The notes under the pieces are model-generated. The model was not told the origin of the DNA. It saw only the letters and a list, made by a program, of their open reading frames with translations, and did not search any database. Of a DNA stretch of 64,000 nucleotides, positions 1 to 8,743 are shown one piece after another; positions within the stretch are counted from its first letter, which is position 1, and each line of letters begins with the position of its first letter. The stretch comes from DASUPK01 sp963744105 (GTDB lineage Bacteria > Actinomycetota > Thermoleophilia > Solirubrobacterales > 70-9): positions 773,817 through 837,816 of the forward strand of contig CAVUSJ010000004.1 in NCBI GenBank assembly GCA_963744105.1, read 5' to 3'. Position numbers and translations under genes: made by a program.

Positions 1-6
1 AACGTC

Positions 7-12
7 TAGTGT
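7..12 (+). promoter_or_regulatory. Leaderless -10 element for the GDPD gene
   Basis: TAGTGT ends 8 nt before ATG 21. No Shine-Dalgarno sequence lies between. It is one of a recurrent set of TAnnnT-N6-9-start arrangements in this window, and it decides the start at 21 rather than the in-frame GTG at 9. Confidence 0.45.
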
Positions 13-20
13 GCTCCGCC

Positions 21-833
21 ATGCCTTCCAAGCCCAAAGAAGTGAAGAAGGACAAGGAGGAGGCGCCCGAGGAGGCGACCGAGCAGGCCGTCAACCAGAG
101 CCCGGAGTACCGCCGGATCGGTCACAAGGGGGCCGACGCGATCGTCGCCGGCAACACGCCGGAGAGCTTCGACGCTGCGGTCGAGCACGGCGTCGACATG
201 ATCGAGCTCGACGTCCTGCGAGAGCAGGAGGGGAGGCTGATCGTCGCCCACGACTTCGATGACGCGCTGCGCCGGCAGCCGATGGACATCACCGAGGCTC
301 TCGACCTGTTCCTGGAGCCGCCCCTCGACAAGGTCGAGATCGACTGCGATCTGAAGCTGGCCGGGCGCGAGGCCGAGCTCGTCGGAGTGCTGGAAGGGCG
401 AGGGCTGCTCGAGCGCGCCATGGTCTCGACCCAGGAGATCGGCAGCCTCCGCAAGCTGCGCCAGCTCGAGCCCGATCTCCGACTGGGCTGGACCTACCCG
501 AAGACGAAGCGGGATTGGACCCAGTACGGCTGGGCCCAGCCGGCGCTGAAGGCCGGCCTATCCGCGCTGCGCCGCCGCTATCCGAGCACCCTGGCGAAGC
601 AGGGGCCCGAACTCCACGTGAACGCTGTCTGGGTCTACCACCCGATCATTACTCCGAAGGCCGTGGAGGTCGCCCACGACCTCGGCCTCGAGCTGATGGC
701 CTGGACCGTCGACGACGCCGCCCGCATGCGGGAGCTGCTCGCAATGGGCGTGGACGGCATCTGCTCGAACGACCCACGGCTCTTCGAGGTCGCCGAGGGC
801 AAGCCGCACCCGGATCTGGAGAAGCAGGACTAG
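21..833 (+). CDS. Glycerophosphodiester phosphodiesterase family protein
   Basis: This 270-aa protein should hydrolyse glycerophosphodiesters to an alcohol and glycerol 3-phosphate. The GDPD TIM-barrel signature is clear: HKG at about residue 35 in place of the usual HRG, NTPESF at about 45-50, the metal-binding ELD at about 62-64, and VAHD with the second catalytic His at about 77. The C-terminal half keeps the family's AWTVDD and GVDGICSNDP strands. No signal peptide is visible, and the first 25 residues are Lys/Glu-rich, so it is probably cytoplasmic. It converges on the UbiB-like gene and overlaps it by the four bases CTAG. The family call is firm; the natural substrate is not known. Confidence 0.88.
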   Translation: MPSKPKEVKKDKEEAPEEATEQAVNQSPEYRRIGHKGADAIVAGNTPESFDAAVEHGVDMIELDVLREQEGRLIVAHDFDDALRRQPMDITEALDLFLEPPLDKVEIDCDLKLAGREAELVGVLEGRGLLERAMVSTQEIGSLRKLRQLEPDLRLGWTYPKTKRDWTQYGWAQPALKAGLSALRRRYPSTLAKQGPELHVNAVWVYHPIITPKAVEVAHDLGLELMAWTVDDAARMRELLAMGVDGICSNDPRLFEVAEGKPHPDLEKQD

Positions 834-2368
834 ACCCGCGTCGGGGACACCGGCGTCTGGATGACGCCGCGGCCCTCGAAGTAGCGCCACTCAGCCTCTC
901 CGAGCACCGTCGAGGGCGGGTCGGCGTAGACCCATTCGCGCATGATCCGGTGCCAGTTGTTCGTGGCGCGCAGCTGGGCCAGGACGGCGAGCAGGCCCGT
1001 CTCCATACGACGGCCCATCAGCTCGTCAGCGGGCAGGCTCTCCTTGCGCACCAGGTCGAAGAAGTCCGAGCGCGGGTCGGAGGTCACCTCGATCATCTTC
1101 ATCACCCGCTTCGGCGAGATGCGGACCTCGCCGTCCTCCAGATACCAGCCGCCGACCATCTTCACGTGCTCCATCAGCCGCTCGGCGTCGACGCGGGTGG
1201 GGTCGCTGACGAAGCCCAGGTCGTGCAGCGCCTGCCGCAGCCCCTCCGGGTCGTCGCGCCCAGCGGCATCGACCGCCCGCTGCTCCAGCTGGATCTGCTG
1301 GGTGCTGACGCGCTTGGTCATCCCGAAGTCGAGGAACGCGACCCGGCCGTCCTCCATCAGCAGGTAGTTGCCCGGATGGGTGTCCGCGTTGAAGTGCTGC
1401 AGGTGGTAGATCGAGCCGAAGCAGAAGCGGAAGACGATCTCGCCGAAGATGTCGCGCTCGTCCTGCTCCAGCTCCTTGACCTCGTCGAAGCCGCGGCCCT
1501 CGACGTAGTCCGAGACGAGCACCCGGCGGCGCGAGAGCCGCGAGTGGACCTTCGGCACGAAGATGAAGGGGTGCCCGTCGTAGGCGCGGGCGAAGGTGCG
1601 CTGGTTCTGGGCCTCGAACTCGTAGTCGAGCTCCTCGAGGACGCGCTCGCGGAGCTCCGAGGCGACGGCCTTGGCGTCGAGGCCGGGGGCGAGGACCCTC
1701 GCCAGGCGCACCAGGATCCCCGCGTTGGCGACGTCCGACTCGAGAGCGTCGGCGATCCCGGGGTACTGGATCTTGACCGCGACCGGCGTGCCGTCGTGGA
1801 GGGTGGCGCGGTGGACCTGGCCGATCGAGGCGGCCGCGAAGGCCTCCGGCTCGATCGACCCGAACACCCTCTCGGGCTCCTCGCCGTATTCCTCCTCGAG
1901 CACGGCGCTGACCTTCTCCCAGGGCATCGCCGGCGCGCTGGTCCGCAGCTTGGCGAGCTGCTCCTGGTAGATCTCGCGGTACTCCGGCGGCAGGAAGTCG
2001 ACGTCGATGAAGGAGGCCATCTGGCCGATCTTCATCGCGGCGCCCTTCATCTCGCCGAGGACGGAGGCCATCTTGAGCGCGCTCTCGATGTGTCGGGTCT
2101 CGAGCCGCTCCTGCGCCTTCTCCTCGGAGCGGACCACGTTCGCCGCGGCGGTTCCGGCATAGCGGGTGGCCTGGCCGCCTATCGCCGTGCCGAGCTTCGC
2201 GGAGCGCCCGATCCGCGTCTGCGGGATCTTCCGCTCCTGTTGCTCCGGCTCCTGGGGCTTGCCGCGCGGCCGGTTGCTCAGGTCCGCGCGCAGGACCTGG
2301 ATGGCCCAGTTCTGGCTTTCCCGGCGGTCCCCCTGCTCAGATCGATCTCTGTCTTGGTCGCTGCCCAT
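830..2368 (-). CDS. ABC1/AarF/UbiB-family atypical kinase
   Basis: This is a 512-aa UbiB/ABC1 protein. It has the family KxGQ motif (MKIGQMASF, about residues 112-120), the Ala-rich nucleotide loop AAASIGQV at about 178-185, the VAVK lysine near 199, the NADTHPGN catalytic-loop segment near 320 and the DFG metal motif near 335. Known members are atypical kinases/ATPases that support isoprenoid quinone synthesis or other membrane lipid processes. Unlike proteobacterial UbiB, no C-terminal transmembrane pair is evident. A GGGAG sequence lies just before the ATG. It stands alone, convergent with the GDPD gene. Family is certain; pathway is inferred. Confidence 0.88.
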   Translation of the reverse strand: MGSDQDRDRSEQGDRRESQNWAIQVLRADLSNRPRGKPQEPEQQERKIPQTRIGRSAKLGTAIGGQATRYAGTAAANVVRSEEKAQERLETRHIESALKMASVLGEMKGAAMKIGQMASFIDVDFLPPEYREIYQEQLAKLRTSAPAMPWEKVSAVLEEEYGEEPERVFGSIEPEAFAAASIGQVHRATLHDGTPVAVKIQYPGIADALESDVANAGILVRLARVLAPGLDAKAVASELRERVLEELDYEFEAQNQRTFARAYDGHPFIFVPKVHSRLSRRRVLVSDYVEGRGFDEVKELEQDERDIFGEIVFRFCFGSIYHLQHFNADTHPGNYLLMEDGRVAFLDFGMTKRVSTQQIQLEQRAVDAAGRDDPEGLRQALHDLGFVSDPTRVDAERLMEHVKMVGGWYLEDGEVRISPKRVMKMIEVTSDPRSDFFDLVRKESLPADELMGRRMETGLLAVLAQLRATNNWHRIMREWVYADPPSTVLGEAEWRYFEGRGVIQTPVSPTRV

Positions 2369-2432
2369 GGTCTCCCGTCATTTTCTATCCTGGCGCCCGA
2401 GCGTAGCTGGCCTATCCACCAGGCCGGGTGCG

Positions 2433-2438
2433 TACTCT
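2433..2438 (+). promoter_or_regulatory. Leaderless -10 element for rplY
   Basis: TACTCT ends 7 nt before ATG 2446 with no Shine-Dalgarno sequence, supporting that start over the in-frame GTG at 2428. Confidence 0.45.
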
Positions 2439-2445
2439 CACACGA

Positions 2446-3168
2446 ATGGCACAGGGCCGCACCACACTCAAGGTTTCGCCGCGCGACACGTTCGGGTCGC
2501 GGGCCACGCGCCGCCTGCGCAAGGACGGCCTGGTCCCCGGCGTCGTCTACGGACAGGGCGGCGAGGCTCGTCCCTTCCAGGTGCCGGCGCGCGAGCTGCG
2601 CACCGTGCTGCAGGAGGGCCAGACGCTGCTCGACCTGGAGGTCGACGGCTCAGCCGCGGTGCCGGTCGTCATCAAGGAGCAGCAGCATCACCCCGTCCGG
2701 GGTGAGGTCACCCACCTCGACTGCCTCGAGGTCCGCCTCGACGAGGAGATCCAGGCAGAGGTCGCCATCGAGCTGGAGGGCGCCGACAACGCGCCCGGTG
2801 TCCGCGAGGGCGGCGTGCTGGAGCACGTCACGCGCGAGATCACAGTCGAGGCGCTTCCGACCGAGATCCCCGAGCAGATCACCGTCGACGTCTCCGAGAT
2901 GGAGATCAACGACACGATCAATCTCGCCTCCGTCTCGATCCCGAGCGGCGTCAAGTTGATGGCCGATGAGCCCGAGGAGATCACAATCGCCACCCTGAGC
3001 CCGCCGCGCGTCGAGGAGGAGCCCGAGCCGGAGGTCGAGGAGGAGGCCGAGCTCGTCGGCGAGGTCGAGGAGGGCGAAGAGGGCGAGGAGGCCGCCGAGG
3101 GCGCCGAGGGCGAGGGCGAGGCTCCGTCCGAGGGCGAGGGCGGCGGCGACGAGTCCGGCGGGGAGTAG
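2446..3168 (+). CDS. rplY: 50S ribosomal protein L25, long (CTC/TL5) form
   Basis: This 240-aa protein binds 5S rRNA in the large ribosomal subunit. The N-terminal L25 beta-barrel is recognisable (GSRATRRLRKDGLVPGVVYG, about residues 17-36) and is followed by the C-terminal TL5/CTC domain (about 95-185). The last 55 residues are an extremely acidic Glu/Gly tail, which is common in long actinobacterial L25 proteins. It is followed at once by peptidyl-tRNA hydrolase, the classical ctc-pth arrangement, and probably shares its transcript. Confidence 0.95.
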   Translation: MAQGRTTLKVSPRDTFGSRATRRLRKDGLVPGVVYGQGGEARPFQVPARELRTVLQEGQTLLDLEVDGSAAVPVVIKEQQHHPVRGEVTHLDCLEVRLDEEIQAEVAIELEGADNAPGVREGGVLEHVTREITVEALPTEIPEQITVDVSEMEINDTINLASVSIPSGVKLMADEPEEITIATLSPPRVEEEPEPEVEEEAELVGEVEEGEEGEEAAEGAEGEGEAPSEGEGGGDESGGE

Positions 3169-3171
3169 TCC

Positions 3172-3756
3172 CTGTCCCTGTTTCGCCGCCGGTCGCCGCG
3201 CGATTCGCGGGCCGACGCGCTGATCGTCGGGTTGGGGAACCCGGGGAGCCAGTACGCCGGCACACGTCACAACCTGGGCTTCGAGGTCGCCGAGGAGCTC
3301 TCCCGGCGATGGGGGATGTCGAAGCCGCGCAAGCGCTACGGCGGGCTGATCGCCGAGGGCCGCACCGGGCCGGGCGGCCCGCGCGTCGCGATCCTGCTTC
3401 CCCAGACGTTCATGAACGAATCCGGGTCCGCCGCCGGGCCCGCGCGCGGAGAGCTGGGTGTCCCGCTCGACCACGTGATCGCGATCCACGATGAGATCGA
3501 CCTGCCCTTCGGCGAAGTGCGCAGCAAGCTCGGCGGCGGGGTGGCCGGGCACAACGGCCTGAAGAGCCTCGACAAGGGGCTGGGGAGCAGGGACTTCTGG
3601 CGGGTGCGCGGAGGTGTCGGCCGACCCGACTCGACCGATCCTGAAATCGTCTCCTCCTATGTGCTGTCCCGCTTCCGAGAGCCCCGTGAGGAGGTCGAGA
3701 TGCTGATCCACTCGGCCGCCGACGAGGTGGAGCGACTGGTCGAGGAGATCGATTGA
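3172..3756 (+). CDS. pth: Peptidyl-tRNA hydrolase, probable CTG start
   Basis: Pth releases peptides from peptidyl-tRNA that has dropped off the ribosome. The signature LIVGLGNPGSQYAGTRHNLG carries the substrate-binding Asn and catalytic His; HDEIDLPFG and GGGVAGHNGLKS follow in the expected order. The first strand (ADALIVGLG) lies upstream of the only in-frame TTG (3232), so translation must begin earlier. The only candidates after the L25 stop are CTG codons at 3172 and 3178. CTG 3172 has GGGGAG six nucleotides upstream and gives a 194-aa product of normal family length. The next gene starts on the overlapping TGATG, implying translational coupling. Confidence 0.85.
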   Translation: MSLFRRRSPRDSRADALIVGLGNPGSQYAGTRHNLGFEVAEELSRRWGMSKPRKRYGGLIAEGRTGPGGPRVAILLPQTFMNESGSAAGPARGELGVPLDHVIAIHDEIDLPFGEVRSKLGGGVAGHNGLKSLDKGLGSRDFWRVRGGVGRPDSTDPEIVSSYVLSRFREPREEVEMLIHSAADEVERLVEEID

Positions 3757-4481
3757 TGGCGCTGACCAGCTACTCGGTCGACGAGAAGGGGGTCGCGCTG
3801 ATCCGCTTGGAGCGGGCGGAGGCGCGCAACGCGATGAACACCCAGATTCTCGAGGAACTGCTCGAGCATCTCGCCCGCGCGAAGGGGGATGACGAGGCGC
3901 GGGTCGTGGTGCTCTCCTCCAACGACCACCTCGGCCTCTCCGCCGGCGCGGACGTGAAGGAGGAGCTCGACGAGGACGGCCGGGTGCGCCGCATGGAGCT
4001 GTTCGCCCAGCTCTACGACGAGCTGACCGCGTTCCCGAAGCCCACCGTGGCCGCATGCCACGGCTCCGTCGTCGGGGGAGGCGCCGAGATCGCCGTCGCC
4101 TGCGACCTGCGGGTCGGCGGTTCCAACCTGAGGATGCGGTTCCCGGGCGCCGAGCTCGGCGTCCCCGTAGGGCCGGCCCGCCTGGTCACCCTCTGCGGCC
4201 TCGCGACGGCCAAGTACCTGCTCCTCACCGCGCGCAACGTCGGGGCCGATGAGGCGCTGCGCATGGGGCTGGTCCACCGCGTCGCTCCGGCCGCAGGAAC
4301 CGAGGACGCGGCGCTCGACCTTGCCGCCGAGGTGGCGGCTCACCCGCCCGCGGCCGTGGCCCAGCTCAAGCAGATGCTGCATCGCTGGGACGGGGTGGTG
4401 GAGCGGACTGCGGATGAGGGCCGCGGCCAGGTCGAGTGGCAGCGCACCGGCCCGGGCTTGCCGTATCGCGACCGGCGGTGA
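3756..4481 (+). CDS. Enoyl-CoA hydratase/isomerase family protein
   Basis: This 241-aa crotonase-fold protein probably hydrates or isomerises an acyl-CoA. The N-terminal strand pattern (VALIRLERAEARNAMN), the oxyanion-hole segment LSAGADVKEEL at about residues 60-70 and GSVVGGGAEIAVACDLRVGG at about 95-114 are typical. The usual C-terminal helical trimerisation region is shorter than in FadB-type enzymes. The ATG overlaps the pth TGA (TGATG), so it is coupled to pth. Neither substrate nor partner enzymes can be read from the context; crotonase paralogs are functionally diverse. Confidence 0.8.
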   Translation: MALTSYSVDEKGVALIRLERAEARNAMNTQILEELLEHLARAKGDDEARVVVLSSNDHLGLSAGADVKEELDEDGRVRRMELFAQLYDELTAFPKPTVAACHGSVVGGGAEIAVACDLRVGGSNLRMRFPGAELGVPVGPARLVTLCGLATAKYLLLTARNVGADEALRMGLVHRVAPAAGTEDAALDLAAEVAAHPPAAVAQLKQMLHRWDGVVERTADEGRGQVEWQRTGPGLPYRDRR

Positions 4482-4609
4482 GACGCCATTGCTTCGTTCT
4501 GGTCCGCAAGGGCGACCGTGTTCGCCAGCCGTTTCCTGCGGTCAGCCGGCGCTCGCGATGGATGTACGTCGCGGCGAGTTCCGCAATTGACCGGCATCCA
4601 CCGCCGCAG

Positions 4610-4615
4610 TAGGGT
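4610..4615 (+). promoter_or_regulatory. Leaderless -10 element (TAGGGT)
   Basis: TAGGGT ends 7 nt before ATG 4623, with no ribosome-binding site between. Six genes in the window carry exactly this hexamer at this distance. Confidence 0.45.
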
Positions 4616-4622
4616 CGATGGC

Positions 4623-5354
4623 ATGCCTGCCCGGCTCGTGGTCGCCGCGGCGCTCGCCGCGGTGCTGATTCTGCCGGCCGGCGCCGAGGCGGCGGTCGAT
4701 TTCGGCAGCAACCTGAGCGCCACCAGCACCGGCGGCTTCACCTGCCCCAGTGGCTGCTCGAATTGGAACCGCTCGATTCTTGCCGCAGACACCCTCAACT
4801 CCACGGCGGCTCCCGTCAGCGGGGTCGTCGTCAGCTGGAAGATCAAGCACAGCAGCGTCGCGGGCGGCTACCACTGGCCTCCCGTGCATCTGCGCGTCGT
4901 CCATCAGGTCGGCCCGACGACCTGGCAGGGACTGGGGTCGAGCTCGCCCGACGTCACGCCGACGCCGACGGACGGCACGGACAGCTTCCGGGCCCGTGTT
5001 CCGATCGCTGCCGGGGATCTGATCGGTCTGGATGCCGCCGCGGATCCGCTCGGCGCTGTCTTTGCCTATTCGGGGGTGGCGGGGACGACGCGCTCAGAGA
5101 CGCAACCTGCCCTTCCAATGGACGGTTCCTCAACCAGCGCAACGGACACGGGCGGCGAGATCCTGCTGCAGGCCCGGATCGAACCCGACACCGACAACGA
5201 TGGCTTCGGTGACGAGACGCAAGATGGCTGTCCGGGGCGTGCGGGATCGCTGAACGGTTGCCCGGCGTCGTCGTCGAAGCACTGCAAGAAGCACAAGGCG
5301 AAGAAGAAGCCTGCGGAGTCGAAGAGGAAGTGCCGGAAGCACAAGCGGCACTAG
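4623..5354 (+). CDS. Secreted protein with a calcium-binding-type segment and Lys-rich tail
   Basis: This 243-aa protein of unknown function begins with a Sec signal peptide (MPARLVVAAALAAVLILPAG, cleavage after AEA near residue 24). The mature part is a beta-rich domain with a Cys pair (CPSGC) near residue 40. Near residues 188-205 it has DTDNDGFGDETQDGCPG, resembling thrombospondin type 3/EF-loop calcium-binding repeats that often lie in the spacers of secreted actinobacterial proteins. The last 25 residues are Lys/His/Cys-rich. It has its own promoter-like hexamer and is followed by two hairpins before mfd. No enzymatic motif is visible. Confidence 0.7.
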   Translation: MPARLVVAAALAAVLILPAGAEAAVDFGSNLSATSTGGFTCPSGCSNWNRSILAADTLNSTAAPVSGVVVSWKIKHSSVAGGYHWPPVHLRVVHQVGPTTWQGLGSSSPDVTPTPTDGTDSFRARVPIAAGDLIGLDAAADPLGAVFAYSGVAGTTRSETQPALPMDGSSTSATDTGGEILLQARIEPDTDNDGFGDETQDGCPGRAGSLNGCPASSSKHCKKHKAKKKPAESKRKCRKHKRH

Positions 5355-5387
5355 CCGCATAGGGCGTCTCGATAAGCTCGAAAGAGG

Positions 5388-5430
5388 CCGGGCCAATGCC
5401 CGGACGGACCACCCGGATCGCCGATCCGGG
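5388..5430 (+). terminator. Two tandem GC-rich hairpins before mfd
   Basis: CCGGGC-CAAT-GCCCGG (5388-5403) is followed by CCCGGAT-CGCCG-ATCCGGG (5412-5430) and then CGTTTG. They lie between the secreted-protein stop and the mfd ATG. A terminator for the former or a leader structure of mfd are both possible; the T-tract is short. Confidence 0.45.
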
Positions 5431-5449
5431 CGTTTGTCGTGCCCAAATC

Positions 5450-8400
5450 ATGAGCCTGAGACCGCTACTCGAGATCGCCGAGCAGAACGAGCGCCTCCGA
5501 GCGCTCCGCTCCGCGCTGGGCTCGGGCGGCGAGGCCGTTGACGCCTACGTCTCGGCGGCGATGCGGCCCTACCTGCTCGCCGCGCTGATCGCGGGTGAGG
5601 ACGACGCGGTTTCCGGGCCGGTCCTGGTCGTCGCCGCTGACGACCGCTCCGCGCGCGATCTGGCCGGGGACCTGAAGGCCTTCCTTTCGCCCCGGCCGGT
5701 CCATATCTACCCGTCGCGGGGAACGACCTTCGAGTCGCACCTGGACCCGCCGCCTCATCTCGCGGGCCTGCGGATCGCGGCGATGAACGCGATGGCGGAT
5801 CCCTCGGCCGTCGTCGTGGCGAGCGCGATCGCGCTGGCCGAGAAGATCCCCGACCCGAAGCTCCGGCCGGAGACCCTCGCCCTCCACAAGGGCGAGAGCG
5901 TCGACCTCGACGACGTGACCCTCCTGCTCGCGGACGCGGGCTATGAGAGGACCGATCAGGTCGAGGAGCGCGGGCAGTTCGCGCTCCGCGGCGGCATCCT
6001 CGACGTCTACCCGGCGACCGAGGAGCAGGCGATCCGGGTCGAGCTCTTCGGCGACGAGATCGACTCGATGCGGCGCTTCTCGGTCTTCACCCAGCGGTCG
6101 CTGGGGGAGGCCGACCGGGTCGAGCTCGCCCCGGCGGCGGAGCTCTCGGCCGAGCACCGCGACGCCGTGGACCCGGCCGACTTCCTCGCGCCTCTCGACC
6201 TGGTCCCGGCGGAGGCACTGGTCGCGATCGCCGCCGCCGAGGAGATCCCCGGCGCGCTGCACGACCACTGGGAGGACGTCACCGGGTCCATCCTGGAGGA
6301 GGACGCTCGGCGGCTCTACGTCGACGTCGCCGAGCCCCTGCAGGCCCGGGCCGGGCTCTCGCTCGGAGCCGACACCGGGCAGGAGCACTCCTTCAGGGCG
6401 CAGCGGGCCGAGTTCCCGTCGCGCACGCTCGGCGAGGCGGAGGGCGAGCTCGAGAAGCTGACCCGCTCCGGCTACCGGACCGTGGTCGCCTTCGAGGGCC
6501 GCGGCGAGGCGGAGCGCACCCGCTTCAACCTGAACCGCATCGACGTGCCCTTCCTTGGTGAGAACCCTCCCGAGGAGGCCGGCGTTAGGTTCGCCGAGGC
6601 TCGTCTCCGCGAGGGTTTCCTGGCTCCAGAGCTGCAATTGGCGGTCATCCCGCAGAGGCGTCTCGTGCACCGCCGGAAGGCGGCGGCGCCTGTCTCGGCT
6701 CGGGCCCGGCTCGCGGCCGCGATCGAGCTGCGCGTCGGCGACTACGTCGTCCACGAGGACCACGGCGTGGCCCGCTTCTCGGGCTTCGACACGAAGACCC
6801 TCGCGGGAGTGACCCGTGACTACCTGGAGCTCGAGTACCGCGGCGGCGACCGGGTCTTCGCCCCCACGGACCAGCTTGCCCGGATCAGCCGCTACATCGG
6901 TGCGGAGGGCGACGAGCCGGCCCTCAGCCCGCTCGGCGGGAAGCGCTGGCAGAACATGAAGTCCCGCGCGCGGCGCGCCGCCAGCGCGATGGCGGGCGAG
7001 TTGATCAACCTCTACGCAGAGCGCCAGGTCCGGACCGGTCACACCTTCCCGCCGGACGGCGAGATGCAGATGGAATTCGAGGCCGCCTTCCCATATCGGG
7101 AGACGGCCGACCAGATGGACGCGATCGACGCCGTCAAGGCGGACATGGAGTCCGAGCGCCCGATGGATCGCCTGATCTGCGGTGACGTCGGCTACGGCAA
7201 GACCGAGATCGCGCTCCGCGCGGCGCACAAGGCCGTCGCCGACGGCAAGCAGGTGATGATGCTCGTACCGACGACGATCCTCGCGCAGCAGCACTTCGGC
7301 ACCTTCCGCGAGCGCTTCGGGGACACCGCGTTCAACGTCGAGATGGTCTCCAGGCTGCGCAAGCCGGCGGAGATCAAGGAGGCACTCAAGCGCTACAGCG
7401 AGGGCAAGGTCGACATCCTGATCGGGACGCATCGCCTGCTCTCGCGCGACGTGCGCGGCAAGGACCTTGGCCTGATGGTCGTCGACGAGGAGCAGCGATT
7501 CGGGGTCAAGCAGAAGGAGCTGCTGCGCCAGCTCAAGCTCAAGGTGGACGTCCTCTCGCTCTCGGCCACGCCGATCCCGCGCACGCTGCAGATGTCGCTC
7601 GCCGGCCTGCGCGACATCTCGGTGATCGAGACGCCGCCGGAGGGACGGCGCCCGGTCCGCACCCACGTCGGCCCGTACGACGAGGACCTGGCGAAGCGGG
7701 CGATCATCCGCGAGAAGGAGCGCGGCGGACAGGTCTTCTTCCTCCACAACCGGATCGACTCGCTGCACGAGACCGCCGAGCGCCTCCGTGGGCTCTGCCC
7801 CGGGGTCCGCTTCGCCGAGGCGCACGGGCAGATGGACGAGCTCGAGCTGGAGGCGACGATGCTTGCGTTCGTCCGGGGCGAGCACGACTGCCTGGTGGCG
7901 ACGACGATCATCGAGTCCGGGCTCGACATCCCCAACGCGAATACGCTCCTGGTCGAGCGGGCCGACCAGCTCGGACTGGCGCAGGCGTACCAGATCAGGG
8001 GGCGGGTGGGCCGGAGCCGTGAGCGCGCCTTCGCGTATCTGCTCTATCCGTCGGCCGAGTCCCTCACCCCGGACGCCGCGGCGCGGCTCTCGACGCTCTC
8101 GGACAACACCGAGCTCGGCTCCGGATTCCGGGTCGCCATGCGGGATCTCGAGATCCGCGGCGCCGGCAACCTGCTCGGGGACGAGCAGTCGGGACACGTC
8201 GCCGCGGTCGGCTTCGAGCTCTACTGCCAGATGCTGGAGGACGCCGCCGAGGAGCTCCGGGCCGGAATCACCGAGCTCCCCGCCGAGCCGAGGGAGCCGG
8301 TGCGGATCGAGGTGGACGTCGACGCCTACGTCCCGGCCGACTACATCCCCTTCGAGGCCGCGAAGATCGACGTCCACAGGCGGGTCGCCGCAGCCCGGGA

Positions 8401-8743
8401 GCCCGGCGAGCTCCGCGCGCTGCGGGAGGAGCTCGAGGACCGCTTCGGCCCGGTTCCGGAGGCGGTCGCGAACCTCCTCGACCTGCAGCGCGTCCGGATT
8501 GCCCTGGGCGACGCCGGGGCACGCAACGTCGAGTTCCGCGCCGGGCGCCTGCGCGTCTCGCCGGTCGAGCTCGATTCCGACCAGGTGACGGCGCTGAACG
8601 AGCGGGTTCCCGAAGCGATCTATCAGTGGCGGGACAAGACCGTCGCGGTGCCCGTTCCCGCGGAGGCGGGCGCCCGGCTGGGTGCGCTGCTTGCGCTGGT
8701 CGACGGCCTCGGGGCGGCGCTCGCCGTCCCGGCCGCGGCGTAG
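5450..8743 (+). CDS. mfd: Transcription-repair coupling factor Mfd
   Basis: Mfd displaces stalled RNA polymerase from DNA lesions and recruits UvrA. The 1097-aa length is normal. The order is a UvrB-like N-terminal part (about 1-350), a CarD-like RNA-polymerase-interacting domain beginning LRVGDYVVHEDHGVARFSGF (about 425), then the RecG-like translocase with Walker A GDVGYGKTEIAL, DEEQRFGVKQKE (motif II), SATPIPRTLQMS (motif III) and RVGRSRERAFAYLLYP (motif VI), and a C-terminal TRCF domain. ATG 5450 is used because homology starts there (MSLRPLLEIAEQ). No Shine-Dalgarno site is visible. Confidence 0.96.
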   Translation: MSLRPLLEIAEQNERLRALRSALGSGGEAVDAYVSAAMRPYLLAALIAGEDDAVSGPVLVVAADDRSARDLAGDLKAFLSPRPVHIYPSRGTTFESHLDPPPHLAGLRIAAMNAMADPSAVVVASAIALAEKIPDPKLRPETLALHKGESVDLDDVTLLLADAGYERTDQVEERGQFALRGGILDVYPATEEQAIRVELFGDEIDSMRRFSVFTQRSLGEADRVELAPAAELSAEHRDAVDPADFLAPLDLVPAEALVAIAAAEEIPGALHDHWEDVTGSILEEDARRLYVDVAEPLQARAGLSLGADTGQEHSFRAQRAEFPSRTLGEAEGELEKLTRSGYRTVVAFEGRGEAERTRFNLNRIDVPFLGENPPEEAGVRFAEARLREGFLAPELQLAVIPQRRLVHRRKAAAPVSARARLAAAIELRVGDYVVHEDHGVARFSGFDTKTLAGVTRDYLELEYRGGDRVFAPTDQLARISRYIGAEGDEPALSPLGGKRWQNMKSRARRAASAMAGELINLYAERQVRTGHTFPPDGEMQMEFEAAFPYRETADQMDAIDAVKADMESERPMDRLICGDVGYGKTEIALRAAHKAVADGKQVMMLVPTTILAQQHFGTFRERFGDTAFNVEMVSRLRKPAEIKEALKRYSEGKVDILIGTHRLLSRDVRGKDLGLMVVDEEQRFGVKQKELLRQLKLKVDVLSLSATPIPRTLQMSLAGLRDISVIETPPEGRRPVRTHVGPYDEDLAKRAIIREKERGGQVFFLHNRIDSLHETAERLRGLCPGVRFAEAHGQMDELELEATMLAFVRGEHDCLVATTIIESGLDIPNANTLLVERADQLGLAQAYQIRGRVGRSRERAFAYLLYPSAESLTPDAAARLSTLSDNTELGSGFRVAMRDLEIRGAGNLLGDEQSGHVAAVGFELYCQMLEDAAEELRAGITELPAEPREPVRIEVDVDAYVPADYIPFEAAKIDVHRRVAAAREPGELRALREELEDRFGPVPEAVANLLDLQRVRIALGDAGARNVEFRAGRLRVSPVELDSDQVTALNERVPEAIYQWRDKTVAVPVPAEAGARLGALLALVDGLGAALAVPAAA

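Noticed and set aside
515..2959. Very long open frame on the plus strand opposite the UbiB-like gene
   Set aside because: Its translation is low-complexity Arg/Ala/Leu sequence typical of the antisense of a high-GC gene, and it crosses two convincing genes.
5465..8377. 970-codon open frame antisense to mfd
   Set aside because: Mfd is complete and conserved on the plus strand; the antisense frame has no family features.
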